A stretch of DNA of 64,000 nt, taken from positions 353,265-417,264 of the forward strand of contig CBDDAC010000023.1 of assembly GCA_965224765.1 (NCBI GenBank), given 5' to 3'. Each line of letters opens with the position of its first letter. Within the stretch, counting starts at the first letter, position 1. The DNA is from CAZDBA01 sp965224765. GTDB lineage: Bacteria; Planctomycetota; Planctomycetia; Pirellulales; Pirellulaceae. Below are positions 19,463 to 28,956 of the stretch, one piece after another. The notes under the pieces were generated by a model, which did not search any database, had not been told where the DNA came from, and saw only the letters and a program-made list of their open reading frames with translations. The position numbers were made by a program, and so were the translations under genes.

Positions 19463-22210
19463 ATGAATTTCAAAAATCCGTCACGTCGAAAGTTTTTGCA
19501 GCTGGGAGCAGCTGCCATGTCTTCTGCTGCTCTGGTTGGATGCCGTCCCAACCAGAAAACGGAAAGCGACTCCCAAGAAGCCACCAAGAAAATCATGGAG
19601 AAATTGGCAACAGCCAAGGGCTCGGGAAAAACCAACCCCAACGGTTGGCCTGATTTCTCCAAGTACTCTGACACAAAAAAAGTTCCCGGCATGTGTCAGC
19701 TTTGCAGTACCGTCTGCGGCATCATCGGACATGTCAAAGAGGGGCGCCTGATCAAAATTGAAGGCAACCCCAACGATCCCAACAGCCGTGGCCGTCTATG
19801 TGCTCGCGGACATGCAGGGCTCAACCACCTCTATCATCCCGAGCGACTCCTCTATCCACTGAAACGTGTCGGAGCCCGAGGCGAAGGCAAATGGAAGCGA
19901 ATTTCCTGGGACGAGGCACTCAACGAAATTGCTGCGAAACTCAAAGTGATTCGCGAATCGGGACACCCGGAAAACTTTGCCTTTCACCAGGGACGACAAC
20001 GATCGAAGGACGCTTTGAAGCGATTCCTGGACGCCTATGGAACCAAGACGCAACTTTCACATCGATCACTGTGCAGCGGAAACCGTCGCGCGGCGAACCT
20101 CACCTTTCTTTGGGAAAGTGATTGGGATCTCAATGATGTGGAAAATACGAAATACATTTTGAACTTTGGCTCTAATGCCTTCGAAGCTCATCAGGGACAT
20201 GTCTCATTCGCCAATCGTATCCAAAATGGTCGCTTCAAAAACGGCGCCAAAATGGTGACCTTTGACGTACGACTATCCAACACCGCCGGAAACAGCGATG
20301 AGTGGTTTGCGCCCTTCCCGGGAACCGATGGGGCTGTCGCACTCGCGATGGCCAATGCCATCTTGACCGCCGGGAAACATGATGCCGACTTCATCAATAA
20401 CTGGACGACGATCAGTGTCGACGAGCTCAAAGACCACTTGAAATCTAACACGCCGGAATGGGCTGAAAAGGTTTCGGGAATTCCCGCCGTAGACATTCGT
20501 CGAATCGCTCTTGAGTTTGCCGAAGCAGCTCCTGAGGCAACGACAATGTGCAACCGTGGTTCATCCGCGCACCTCAACGGATTCTACAATGACCGCGCGA
20601 TCCAAATGCTCAACGCGATTGTCGGAAGCGTCGGCAAAAAAGGCGGGTGGTGTTGGTCGCCATGGGGCGGACTTGATCCTGTCGTCAAAACACCCAAAAT
20701 GCCCCCAGGAGCCAAAACTTGGAGCGTTCTGGAAGATCCTCCTGAGTTCCCACTCTCCAACGTTTGGCGGCGGATGCGAGTAGGCGAGATCATTTATCTT
20801 TACTTGCTGCAAGGCAGGGCAAAGCTGGATGCCTACATGACCTACAACCTCGACTCGCCATTGACCTGGCCCGAGGAAAGCTTGACCAAGGAAGTCATGT
20901 GCAATGAAGACTTGATCAAATTCCACGTCAGCATTAACCCGTTTTACAACGAAACCGCTCACTACGCCGATATCGCATTGCCTTGGACGACGTATCTTGA
21001 GCGATGGGATCTCGACGCTCGAGGTAGCTACAATTTGCGACCCTATGTCGGACTGCGCACGCCTATGGTCGAGCCCTTGGGCGAATCGCGTGACGTGCGT
21101 TGGATCTTCCCAGAACTTGCCAAACGAATTGGTGGGGGCATGGACGAGTGGTACAAAGAAACTGAGCTCGAGTATATGGAGAAGTGGGCGTCTACCGTTC
21201 CAAAAAACTCACAAACAGGAAAAGCCGGCCTGGAACGCCTAATGGAAGAAGGCGTGTGGGAAGACAGCACTCGCGAACCGTTCTACGAACCGTTTTTGAA
21301 ATCGGTCTCTGAGGCGGACCTCGAAGGCTCAACGACCGATCCTGAGACAGGAATTATTTCCAAAGACGGGCTGGGAATCGGCATCAAGTTGAATGGAAAA
21401 GTTGTTCGAGGCTTCAAGACCCCAAGTCGGAAGTTTGAAATCCGCAGTGCGTTCGTCAAAGAGACTGGTTTAAACCAAGACACGACGGAAATGATCAAGC
21501 TTTCCAGCATGACCAAAACCAAGGTTAGGCCGGAACAACACAAGCCTTACGATGTTCCAATCGATGAAATGCCGATCTGGCTTCAACCGATTGAACATCA
21601 AGAATTGGACGAAAACGAATTGATCATGACTTCGTTCAAGTGGAACGTTCACAACCATGGACGAACCATGAACCTCAAGTGGCTTGCGGAGATCGTGCAT
21701 ACCAATCCAGCATGGATCAACCCTGCGACTGCTGAAAAGCTGGACCTGAAGGATGGCGATTGGATCGAACTCACAGGCTATTTTTCTAGAATGCTTGAAA
21801 AGTCCAACCCGAACCTCGCTCATGGTGAACGTGACAAAGACGGACGCATCCTCGCAGGTCAAATGCGAGTCCCGATTGTCACGATGCCCGGCATTCATCC
21901 AAGTGCCATTGCAATGAGCAACAGCTGCGGTCATTGGCAATACACCAATGTTGCCCAAGGCAAAAAGGTGTCACCTGCAGCTGGCGTTGCTGACGGTCCG
22001 GTAACTCAAGGGAGTGACGGAAAGACTTATCGTGACAAGGATTGGGAAGAGAACATGTGGTGGGAGGACAAGTCGGGTAACGACCCCAACCAGTGGGAGC
22101 AGAACACCGGAAACGGATGGAACCAGAACCGCATTATGCCAATCGCTCCCGACCCCATTACCGGTCAGCAAGCGTTTCATTCAACCGTTGTTTCCATCAA
22201 AAAGATTTGA
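19463..22210 (+). CDS. Molybdopterin-dependent oxidoreductase catalytic subunit (DMSO reductase family)
   Basis: A 915-aa Mo/W-bis-MGD enzyme, probably exported folded by Tat: SRRKFLQLG at residues 7-15 followed by an alanine-rich stretch, with LVGC ending at Cys27 that could be a lipobox. A [4Fe-4S] cluster is bound by Cys78, Cys81, Cys85 and a fourth Cys in RLCARGHAG. The MGD domains are spread over the middle, and the C-terminal MGD-binding domain begins near residue 705 (NELIMTSFKWNVHN). The family resembles thiosulfate, tetrathionate, polysulfide and arsenate reductases; the substrate is not decidable. The mobA- and moeA-like genes nearby fit cofactor supply. Confidence 0.92.
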   Translation: MNFKNPSRRKFLQLGAAAMSSAALVGCRPNQKTESDSQEATKKIMEKLATAKGSGKTNPNGWPDFSKYSDTKKVPGMCQLCSTVCGIIGHVKEGRLIKIEGNPNDPNSRGRLCARGHAGLNHLYHPERLLYPLKRVGARGEGKWKRISWDEALNEIAAKLKVIRESGHPENFAFHQGRQRSKDALKRFLDAYGTKTQLSHRSLCSGNRRAANLTFLWESDWDLNDVENTKYILNFGSNAFEAHQGHVSFANRIQNGRFKNGAKMVTFDVRLSNTAGNSDEWFAPFPGTDGAVALAMANAILTAGKHDADFINNWTTISVDELKDHLKSNTPEWAEKVSGIPAVDIRRIALEFAEAAPEATTMCNRGSSAHLNGFYNDRAIQMLNAIVGSVGKKGGWCWSPWGGLDPVVKTPKMPPGAKTWSVLEDPPEFPLSNVWRRMRVGEIIYLYLLQGRAKLDAYMTYNLDSPLTWPEESLTKEVMCNEDLIKFHVSINPFYNETAHYADIALPWTTYLERWDLDARGSYNLRPYVGLRTPMVEPLGESRDVRWIFPELAKRIGGGMDEWYKETELEYMEKWASTVPKNSQTGKAGLERLMEEGVWEDSTREPFYEPFLKSVSEADLEGSTTDPETGIISKDGLGIGIKLNGKVVRGFKTPSRKFEIRSAFVKETGLNQDTTEMIKLSSMTKTKVRPEQHKPYDVPIDEMPIWLQPIEHQELDENELIMTSFKWNVHNHGRTMNLKWLAEIVHTNPAWINPATAEKLDLKDGDWIELTGYFSRMLEKSNPNLAHGERDKDGRILAGQMRVPIVTMPGIHPSAIAMSNSCGHWQYTNVAQGKKVSPAAGVADGPVTQGSDGKTYRDKDWEENMWWEDKSGNDPNQWEQNTGNGWNQNRIMPIAPDPITGQQAFHSTVVSIKKI

Positions 22211-22514
22211 TTCACTAGGGGGGCGAGCTGAACTGAGGGGGAGCGAAATGGTTCGACGCCGAATCGGTTGCCGAACTCCAGCGTGAATCTTTGGCTAACG
22301 GGTGTTTTGCTTCTGCTGAATTCCTGTTTCGGTAAGAGGCTTGGTTTGGCAGAATTGTTTTGTTTCGGCAGGAGCCTCAACCTCCCGGAAAACGGAGGGA
22401 GCGTTGTCAATCAAGGATTGCACAACTGACGGTAGAATGCAGAGCCGAATTTTGAGCCAACGAATCCCCTGTGCTTCAAGGGTGTTTGAGGCTTCTGATC
22501 CGATCTTTACGGCG
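22211..22514. other. Intergenic region with one 25-bp repeat
   Basis: A 304-bp gap between convergent genes. It contains a reverse copy of the 25-bp dispersed repeat at 22362-22386. Nothing else recognised. Confidence 0.6.
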
Positions 22515-23348
22515 CTAGCTGGTCAACCAAATTTCCCCGCGCCCACCGTAAAGTCGATCTCCAGAGTAGAGTTGGAAACTGGCATTCAAAAGGTTGTCGG
22601 CAAATTCTACTACTTGATTGTCCTTGAGCCATCGCGAAAGAATGTTCATCCACTCTGGGGTGGCAACTCTGGGACCTGCGGAGAAAGTCGGCAAAAGTTC
22701 AGGGCGATTGTTACTGCAACAAACGATCGATCCGCGGACCATTCCTGCTCCAGGATGTCTGCCCAAATCCCCAGCAACGCAGATCGTACCGGCGAGCATG
22801 TTCCATCCCGCCAAATCTCCTGCGTCGCCGCCAACTACGATCGTGCCGCGTCTCATGTTTTCGCCAAGTCCATGGCCTACGCTTCCTTCGATGAACACGG
22901 AGCCTCGATTCATTCCGTAGGCTGAGCCCGGATATCTTGCTCCGACTCGATGGCCTGCGTCTCCAGAAACACGAATGGTTCCTCCGCTCATTTCGACGCC
23001 GGCAAAATCGCTCAAATTTCCCTGAACAATGATTTCGCCTCCACTCATTTGGCTGCCAACGTGGCGTCCTGCATTGCCCTCGACTCGTATTGTACCCAGC
23101 GACAGTTTGGCTCCAATCCAATGAACTCGCGACAGGTTCCCTTGCCAAATTACAATCGAATCGGACAAACTGCCTGAGATTTTAAACGCCTCTCCCATTT
23201 CGATTTTTGTTTTGCCTTGCCAAATCATTGCTTGGCTGATCTGATCAATAGAGAGTTCACGATATTGCTCAATTTGAAAAGTGTCGACTTCCAGAGGGAC
23301 GCTTGAGCGGTCCCAGAAGTCATCTCGCATTTGAATGGTTAGTGGCAT
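22515..23348 (-). CDS. fhcC: Formylmethanofuran dehydrogenase subunit C-like (FhcC) protein
   Basis: A 277-aa right-handed beta-helix protein. The repeated pattern G-x-V-x-G-[ND]-x-G-x-x-x-G runs from about residue 75 to 215 (for example RVEGNAGRHVGSQMSGG, IRVSGDAGHRVGARYPG, VVGGDAGDLAGWNMLAG). In methylotrophs and planctomycetes FhcC is a subunit of the formyltransferase/hydrolase complex of the tetrahydromethanopterin C1 pathway. The other fhc genes are not in this window, so its partners must be elsewhere. It is convergent with the molybdopterin oxidoreductase and divergent from the mobA-like gene. Confidence 0.85.
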   Translation of the reverse strand: MPLTIQMRDDFWDRSSVPLEVDTFQIEQYRELSIDQISQAMIWQGKTKIEMGEAFKISGSLSDSIVIWQGNLSRVHWIGAKLSLGTIRVEGNAGRHVGSQMSGGEIIVQGNLSDFAGVEMSGGTIRVSGDAGHRVGARYPGSAYGMNRGSVFIEGSVGHGLGENMRRGTIVVGGDAGDLAGWNMLAGTICVAGDLGRHPGAGMVRGSIVCCSNNRPELLPTFSAGPRVATPEWMNILSRWLKDNQVVEFADNLLNASFQLYSGDRLYGGRGEIWLTS

Positions 23349-23473
23349 AGCCGAGGAGAATGGTGATGTTTGAGAAGTTAATGTGATAAAGTCTTGTGAC
23401 TGGAATTGGCCAGCGAATTGGCCTGAAATATTCGAAGAAACAAATACTATAGTCCAATAAGGTTAGCCCTTTC

Positions 23474-24133
23474 ATGTCCGCTTCGGTACCCACCGAAAAA
23501 CTTGCCGCCATTATTCTTTGTGGTGGAAACAGCCTGCGAATGGGATTTGACAAATCTCAGTTGACGCTGGGAGATGGACGGACCTTTCTGGAACAAATCG
23601 TTTTGACCATCACGCCTCATGTCGGACGGGTCGTTGTGGTTCGAAATGTGAAGGGGCAAGATTCCCTTGGGCAAGAGGTGATCACGGTTTCTGACCGCAG
23701 GCCCGATTGTGGCCCCATGGAGGGGATCGCCAGCGGCTTAGCTGCGCTTCCAGACGAAATTGATTTTGCCTTTGTCACCAGCTGTGACGTCCCTTTGATT
23801 CGTCCGGCTGTGATGTTGCAACTGGTTGAATTGTTGGAGGACTTCGAGGGGGTCACTCCTGTCGATGGCGAGCGGACTTATGGGCTGACGGCGATCTACC
23901 GCAAGTCGGTGTTGCCGATCCTCGAACGATTGATTGAAAATCGGATGTTGAAAGTCTCTGCGCTTTCCAATCATCTAAAAATCCGACAAATCCCTCTCGA
24001 GCTGGTGCGTGCGATCGACCCGACTCTAGAGAGTCTAAAGAATATCAATTGGTTTTCGGACTATGAAAAGCTGGCCGCACAACTGGGTTTTTCGATTGAT
24101 GCTCAGCTCGCGAGTAAACTAAATTCGAAATGA
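23474..24133 (+). CDS. mobA: Molybdenum cofactor guanylyltransferase (MobA-like)
   Basis: Attaches GMP to molybdopterin to give the MGD cofactor needed by DMSO-reductase-family enzymes. The 219-aa product has the NTP-binding signature IILCGGNSLRMGFDKSQL at residues 12-29, the PMEGIASGLAAL segment near 83-94 and the metal-binding TSCDVPLI near 106. It has a longer C-terminal extension than the shortest homologues. Its place between FhcC and moeA fits cofactor biosynthesis for the neighbouring oxidoreductase. Confidence 0.88.
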   Translation: MSASVPTEKLAAIILCGGNSLRMGFDKSQLTLGDGRTFLEQIVLTITPHVGRVVVVRNVKGQDSLGQEVITVSDRRPDCGPMEGIASGLAALPDEIDFAFVTSCDVPLIRPAVMLQLVELLEDFEGVTPVDGERTYGLTAIYRKSVLPILERLIENRMLKVSALSNHLKIRQIPLELVRAIDPTLESLKNINWFSDYEKLAAQLGFSIDAQLASKLNSK

Positions 24134-24146
24134 ATTTTGCTGCCTG

Positions 24147-25463
24147 TCAAATGTTGCCAACGCGACATCCAAAGTCGTTCAATAGCTGTTGAGCGTCTTC
24201 CATGCGAACGTATCGTGTGTCAACGTGCATCGTCAAAAACAGACTGCCCGCATAGCGTGCGGCTGCGAAGGAAACTGGTGTTCCATAACGAATTGGCGGA
24301 ATCATTTCTGCCCGTTTCAATTCGGCACCGCCCATGGAAATCTTGGAGCCGGATTTTTCCAAACCAGTTTTCAGGAACGGGCGACCCACATTGGTCAAAA
24401 CCGTCATCGCTTGACATTTCTGTTGCTTCGCCCGAGCCTTCAATGAAAACGGAATGACGGAAAAGCACTTAATGACGAGCAGGAATATCTTCTGCAATTC
24501 AGTTTTGCGAATGATCCCCAATTCGTGATTGACAGAACGGCTCAATTTTTCTTGGTCAACGATGACATTCTCTCGGCGATCCAGTTGAATGATGGCAACT
24601 CGATTGCACGCCGGTAGTTCTCGATCACGAAGTGAGCGGATCGACATGGGAATGATGACTCGATACCAGTCCTTAGGCTGATGTTGACCAAAGCCCTCTC
24701 GCCAGCACATCAACGAACGAAAACAACAGCTTACGAGCCAGTCGTTCAGCGTGATCTGTTCTCGATTCACATAGGCTTTGATGGCCGCCATTTTTTTCTT
24801 GGGAATTTCAAAGGAGGAAACCGCAGGAAAGTCGTCTTTGAGTGTGTCGTCTTCGAGGCGATTTAGTTTGACCAAAGACGCTGATTTTCGAAATGAAAAC
24901 TTGATTGCACCATACAATCCAATGGGGAACATCAGAATGGTTTTTAGACCGCTCAACCGGAACAGGCCAAGTCGGTTGCGGCCCTGGTAGCAATGGGTGC
25001 GAAGTTTGGGTAGGTCTTGCTCGGGTGCTTTGTCTGCGCTGACGTTGTCGTAAACTTTCATCCAGTCTCGAGCAAACTGTAGTCCGCCTTGTCCGTCGAT
25101 TGCTGCGTGATGGACCTGAAAAAGAACTTCGGTTTCATCGGTTTCTGGATCGTAATTGGAAAACATACGACAGCTTCTCTCAAGCTTTAGGTTCAGCCAC
25201 TGACTGGCAATGCTGTCTCCTCGGTTCCAGAGGAAACGAGGGGCAACATCGTCTGGCATGGACCAACGTCTGTTTTTGACAACCGCTATCATTAGCGGAT
25301 GGCGAGCCGTGGCGACTTCGAATGCGGCGCGAGCGGTTTCCTCATCCAGACGCCCGGCAAAAAAGAGCTTTGCGAATATGTTGTTGGGATATTCAGGAGA
25401 GTCATCATGGAAGTGGAAACGTTCCATGCTCGTCATACGTAATTGTGAGATGTCGTTGTTCAC
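24147..25463 (-). CDS. CoA-dependent acyltransferase / condensation-domain-like protein
   Basis: A 438-aa protein with the catalytic motif of the chloramphenicol acetyltransferase and condensation superfamily, VHHAAIDGQGG (HHxxxDG) near residue 117. It also has the N-terminal MTSMERFHFHDDSPEYPNN start and a later ITLNDWLVSCCFR segment seen in such folds. It stands alone rather than in a peptide synthetase, so it likely transfers an acyl group to an unknown acceptor. It begins (GTG 25463) 13 bp after moeA on the same strand, suggesting one transcript. Confidence 0.72.
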   Translation of the reverse strand: MNNDISQLRMTSMERFHFHDDSPEYPNNIFAKLFFAGRLDEETARAAFEVATARHPLMIAVVKNRRWSMPDDVAPRFLWNRGDSIASQWLNLKLERSCRMFSNYDPETDETEVLFQVHHAAIDGQGGLQFARDWMKVYDNVSADKAPEQDLPKLRTHCYQGRNRLGLFRLSGLKTILMFPIGLYGAIKFSFRKSASLVKLNRLEDDTLKDDFPAVSSFEIPKKKMAAIKAYVNREQITLNDWLVSCCFRSLMCWREGFGQHQPKDWYRVIIPMSIRSLRDRELPACNRVAIIQLDRRENVIVDQEKLSRSVNHELGIIRKTELQKIFLLVIKCFSVIPFSLKARAKQQKCQAMTVLTNVGRPFLKTGLEKSGSKISMGGAELKRAEMIPPIRYGTPVSFAAARYAGSLFLTMHVDTRYVRMEDAQQLLNDFGCRVGNI

Positions 25464-25476
25464 CGCGGCTCCCTCG

Positions 25477-26697
25477 CTAGTTTTCGAGGCTTAGAATCTG
25501 AACCCGCGTGCCACTCGAAAAAAGGCTGCCAATTTCTGGATCAAAAATCGCCAGCCCATTCGCCTTCCCCAACGCACGCATGTCAGAAGAACCTCTCCAC
25601 TCCACCGGAGTTGCCATCCACTGTTCGCCTTGCCATTTCGTATGGACTGGCCAGTAGGTTCGACGGTTGCCGCGGATTTCATGGTCGGCAGTCAGGGTCG
25701 CCACGCCAATCCGTTCGGGTTGCGCAACTGATCCACCGACTTGACAGGCAAGTGCCGCGCGAACGAATACATTGAATCCGACCAGGCTGGAAACTGGATT
25801 TCCAGGAAGCCCAAAAACGTATCGAGTTTGACCGTCGGTGGTTAGTGCCCCAAACCAAATCGGCTTTCCGGGTTTAATTGCCACCTTGTGAAAGACTTGC
25901 CGCACGCCTAGCTCAGTGAGAATCTCTGGAACGAGATCCAGGATCCCAGCGGAGACCCCACCGGACATGATCAAAAAATCGCATTCCAATCCTTGGGATA
26001 CTTTTTCACGCAATTGATCTCGATCGTCTCTACCCACTCCCAAATCAATAATAGAATTTGTTTGTTGCCTGGCCAGACTAACAAGCATCGGGCCGTTACT
26101 ATTTCGAATCATGCCTGGACCAGGGAACTGGTCGCAGCTGACAAGTTCGTCTCCTGTCGCCATTACCGCAATACTCGGTTGCCGAAACACGTCGACTTGG
26201 GCAGCGCCCGATTCGGCAAGTAAGCCAATATCTTGCGGGCGGATTTGGTGCCCTTCAGAAAAGACTTTATCACCCACAGTCATGGAGGATGATTTGTTCA
26301 TGATGTGTTGGCCAACGGCGATGGAATCAAGTTGAATGGTTACCTGTTGACTGTCCTGATCAAACGCCGTTTGTTCAATCATGACGACGGCGTCTGCACC
26401 CTCGGGGATGGGGGCTCCAGTCATGATCCGAGTTGCCGTGCCGGGTACCACGTTTTTCGTTGGAACCGCGCCGGCGGGAACCGTCTCAATCACGCTTAAC
26501 GGTTTACCTTTTTCAATGTCGTCAGCAATTACCGCAAATCCATCCATCACCGATTTGCTATGCGGCGGCGAGTTAACGTCAGTGCAAACAGCTTTTGACA
26601 AGACTCGTCCCGTTGCGTTTTCTAGCGAAACGACTTCCGTGCCAATCGGGGCAACGGTTTTACAAATGTACTGTAATGCTTCTTCAATAGAGATCAT
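25477..26697 (-). CDS. moeA: Molybdopterin molybdenumtransferase MoeA
   Basis: Inserts molybdate into adenylylated molybdopterin. The 406-aa product has the family segments: VLSKAVCTDVNSPPHSKSVM with DGFAV (near residues 37-60), GTATRIMTGAPIPEGADAVV (near 95-115), a mid-domain MATGDELV, the SGGVSAG motif near 250, GLPGNPVSS near 296, and a C-terminal MoeA-C domain. Start at 26697 (MISIEEALQYI) gives the normal length; upstream in-frame ATGs add 21 residues of no family likeness. Forms a unit with the downstream acyltransferase-like gene. Confidence 0.95.
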   Translation of the reverse strand: MISIEEALQYICKTVAPIGTEVVSLENATGRVLSKAVCTDVNSPPHSKSVMDGFAVIADDIEKGKPLSVIETVPAGAVPTKNVVPGTATRIMTGAPIPEGADAVVMIEQTAFDQDSQQVTIQLDSIAVGQHIMNKSSSMTVGDKVFSEGHQIRPQDIGLLAESGAAQVDVFRQPSIAVMATGDELVSCDQFPGPGMIRNSNGPMLVSLARQQTNSIIDLGVGRDDRDQLREKVSQGLECDFLIMSGGVSAGILDLVPEILTELGVRQVFHKVAIKPGKPIWFGALTTDGQTRYVFGLPGNPVSSLVGFNVFVRAALACQVGGSVAQPERIGVATLTADHEIRGNRRTYWPVHTKWQGEQWMATPVEWRGSSDMRALGKANGLAIFDPEIGSLFSSGTRVQILSLEN

Positions 26698-26923
26698 AAT
26701 TAGGTTCAGTGGATGCCATGAAAAATTGTTGACCATTGCGTTGGTATCAAGCGCCGCCAAGTTTCAACCCTTGATGATGGTTGAGTCTCGGGAAACTTGC
26801 TAGCGGGTTCGCGAAAGTTTTGTGTTGATTCTATTGACGTTGTATGGAGAGGTCCCTAATCTCCCCCCCCCCCACAAACATTTTGCCTGTTACCCTTTTC
26901 CACACCGCACGGAGGCGCGTGGT
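26698..26923. other. Intergenic region with poly-C tract
   Basis: This 226-bp gap between divergent moeA and the aminotransferase gene contains a run of about a dozen C at 26862-26873 within CTCC-n-CACAAAC. Such runs are prone to replication slippage. It lies about 50 bp before the aminotransferase start, whose ribosome binding site GGAGG is at 26911-26915. Confidence 0.6.
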
Positions 26924-28099
26924 ATGACCCAGACAGGATCTACCGCGGTACAAAACGTACCCTTATTGGATGTGAGCCGTGAAAATGGCCCACTTAGCGA
27001 CAAAATTAAAGAAACGATCTGCGATATCGTTGACTCGGGCCGATTTATTGGCGGCCCGCATTGTCAAGATTTTGAGCAGAAAGTTGCTGATCTCTGCGAT
27101 GCGCGATTTGCGATCGGATGTGCATCAGGAAGCGACTCGCTGCTGCTGGCCTTGATGGCTATCGGCGTCAAAGCGGGGGATGAAATCATCTGTCCCAGCT
27201 TCACTTTCTTTGCGACGGCCAGTTGTATCACACGACTCGGGGCAACCCCGGTCTTCGTGGACATCGATCCCAAAACATTCAATATCGATCCCGAATTGGT
27301 GGAGAAGGCGTTAACGCCACGCACCAAAGCCATTATCCCTGTCCACTTGTTTGGTCAGTGTTGTGACATGGAACGGATCAACGAAATCGCCCAAGAACAT
27401 GATGTTTCAGTCGTGGAAGACTGTGCTCAATCCATCGGTGCATCGAGAAACGGTCGCATGAGTGGAAGTATTGGTGACATCGGGTGCTTTAGCTTTTATC
27501 CCACCAAAAATCTGGGAGGGATGGGCGACGGAGGTGTTGTTACAACCAATGATCCTGAATTGGCGGATCGAGTTCGCTTACTGGCGAACCACGGGATGCG
27601 ACCGCGATACTATCACCAAGAAATTGGAATCAACAGTCGACTCGACTCGATTCAGGCTGCAGTACTTGGCATCAAGATCAATGAGCTTGCCCGGCTGACT
27701 GAACAACGTTGCCAGAACGCGAAGCGGTATCAAAATCTAATCAATGCTCGTGGCTTGGGTAGCATGATTCATGTGCCTACCTCGTCAGCAGGATGTGAAC
27801 ACGTTTGGAACCAGTTTACGATTCGAGTTCCTCATGGACGTCGTGACGATATCCGGCAAGGATTGGCGGATCGGAATGTGGCGGCTGAGATCTACTACCC
27901 AATTCCACTTCATCGGCAAGAGTGCTTCAGTTATCTCGGCTACGGTCCACAGTCTTTGCCGGAAACAGATTTGGCTGCTGGGGAGGTCCTTTCGATTCCG
28001 GTTTTCCCAGGACTGACGACGGCTGAACAGGATTATGTCGTCGAGTCAATTGCGGAAGTTGTTGTCGGTAGCGCCTCGCAACTGAAAATTGCTTCCTAG
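26924..28099 (+). CDS. DegT/DnrJ/EryC1/StrS-family aminotransferase
   Basis: PLP-dependent sugar aminotransferase that makes amino sugars for surface polysaccharides or antibiotics. The 391-aa product has the entry motif VALSC-like region as FAIGCASGSDSLLLALMA, the PSFTFFATASCI segment, VEDCAQSIGA near residue 165, and the Schiff-base lysine in FSFYPTKNLGGMGDGG near 191. The ATG at 26924 is preceded by GGAGG and gives the expected N-terminus VPLLDVSRENGPL. It is followed directly by the tandem repeat array. Confidence 0.93.
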   Translation: MTQTGSTAVQNVPLLDVSRENGPLSDKIKETICDIVDSGRFIGGPHCQDFEQKVADLCDARFAIGCASGSDSLLLALMAIGVKAGDEIICPSFTFFATASCITRLGATPVFVDIDPKTFNIDPELVEKALTPRTKAIIPVHLFGQCCDMERINEIAQEHDVSVVEDCAQSIGASRNGRMSGSIGDIGCFSFYPTKNLGGMGDGGVVTTNDPELADRVRLLANHGMRPRYYHQEIGINSRLDSIQAAVLGIKINELARLTEQRCQNAKRYQNLINARGLGSMIHVPTSSAGCEHVWNQFTIRVPHGRRDDIRQGLADRNVAAEIYYPIPLHRQECFSYLGYGPQSLPETDLAAGEVLSIPVFPGLTTAEQDYVVESIAEVVVGSASQLKIAS

Positions 28100-28104
28100 T
28101 AACT

Positions 28105-28850
28105 GGACCGTTTCGAACTGACGATAACAAGGCTAAGAAAACCGGTGTATCTGATGTTCTCGGCCCGCCAATCGAAGACGGGCGAGGTACTTGGCTGTTG
28201 GCAAAACATCACATGCCCACGCAAGCGAGGAGCATGGCACCCGTCGTCGAGGGTTTTGCCTTTTACGGGAGGTTGAGGCTCCTGCCGAAACATTCTTTTT
28301 CCTCTCAAACGTGTAACTTGGGGTTAGTCCTCGGACCGTTTTGAATTGATGGATAGCAAGCCTAAGAAAACCGGTGTATCTGATGTTCTCGGCCCGCCAA
28401 TCGAAGACGGGCGAGGTACTTGGCTGTTGGCAAAACATCACATGCCCACGCAAGCGAGGAGCATGGCACCCGTCGTCGAGGGTTTTGCCTTTTACGGGAG
28501 GTTGAGGCTCCTGCCGAAACATTCTTTTTCCTCTCAAACGTGTAACTTGGGGTTAGTCCTCGGACCGTTTTGAATTGATGGATAGCAAGCCTAAGAAAAC
28601 CGGTGTATCTGATGTTCTCGGCCCGCCAATCGAAGACGGGCGAGGTACTTGGCTGTTGGCAAAACATCACATGCCCACGCAAGCGAGGAGCATGGCACCC
28701 GTCGTCGAGGGTTTTGCCTTTTACGGGAGGTTGAGGCTCCTGCCGAAACATTCTTTTTCCTCTCAAACGTGAACTTGGGGTTAGTACCCGGACCGTTTTG
28801 AATTGATGGGTAACAAGCCTAAGAAACAACGGTGTATCTGATGCTCTCTG
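28105..28850 (+). repeat. Tandem array: three units of a 229-bp repeat plus partial fourth
   Basis: Units begin with GGACCGTTT at 28105, 28333, 28562 and a partial at 28790, so the period is 228-229 bp. Units two and three are almost identical; the first begins with a more diverged stretch. Each holds GTGTATCTGATGTTCTCGGC, CATGCCCACGCAAGCGAGG and one 25-bp dispersed repeat at 28267, 28496 and 28725. Two inverted copies lie at 10799-11160. Open frames in the array on both strands are repeat translations without family likeness. Confidence 0.95.
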
Positions 28851-28891
28851 TGGCAAATGTATTTTGAGACCTCACGCCCTTCAAGGAAATA

Positions 28892-28956
28892 ATGGAAACC
28901 CGACGCGTGAGCGAGGCCCTGTCTGGTTCGTCCTCGCTCACGCGTCGGGTTTCCAT
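28892..28956. repeat. Perfect 25-bp inverted repeat (large hairpin)
   Basis: Arms at 28892-28916 and 28932-28956 are exact reverse complements (beginning ATGGAAACCCGACGCG, ending CGCGTCGGGTTTCCAT) with a 15-bp loop. Diverged relatives lie at 33052-33116, 33186-33238 and, as half-sites, near 13276 and 34748. It is a dispersed palindromic family, not a simple terminator, since no T-run follows. Confidence 0.9.

Noticed and set aside
26862..26873. Poly-C run as a phase-variation switch for the aminotransferase
   Set aside because: It is about 50 bp before the start codon, outside the coding region, and no evidence connects it to expression.
28096..28856. Several long frames in the tandem array
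   Set aside because: They are the same repeat unit translated several times (RQEPQPPVKGK, CHAPRLRGH strings).
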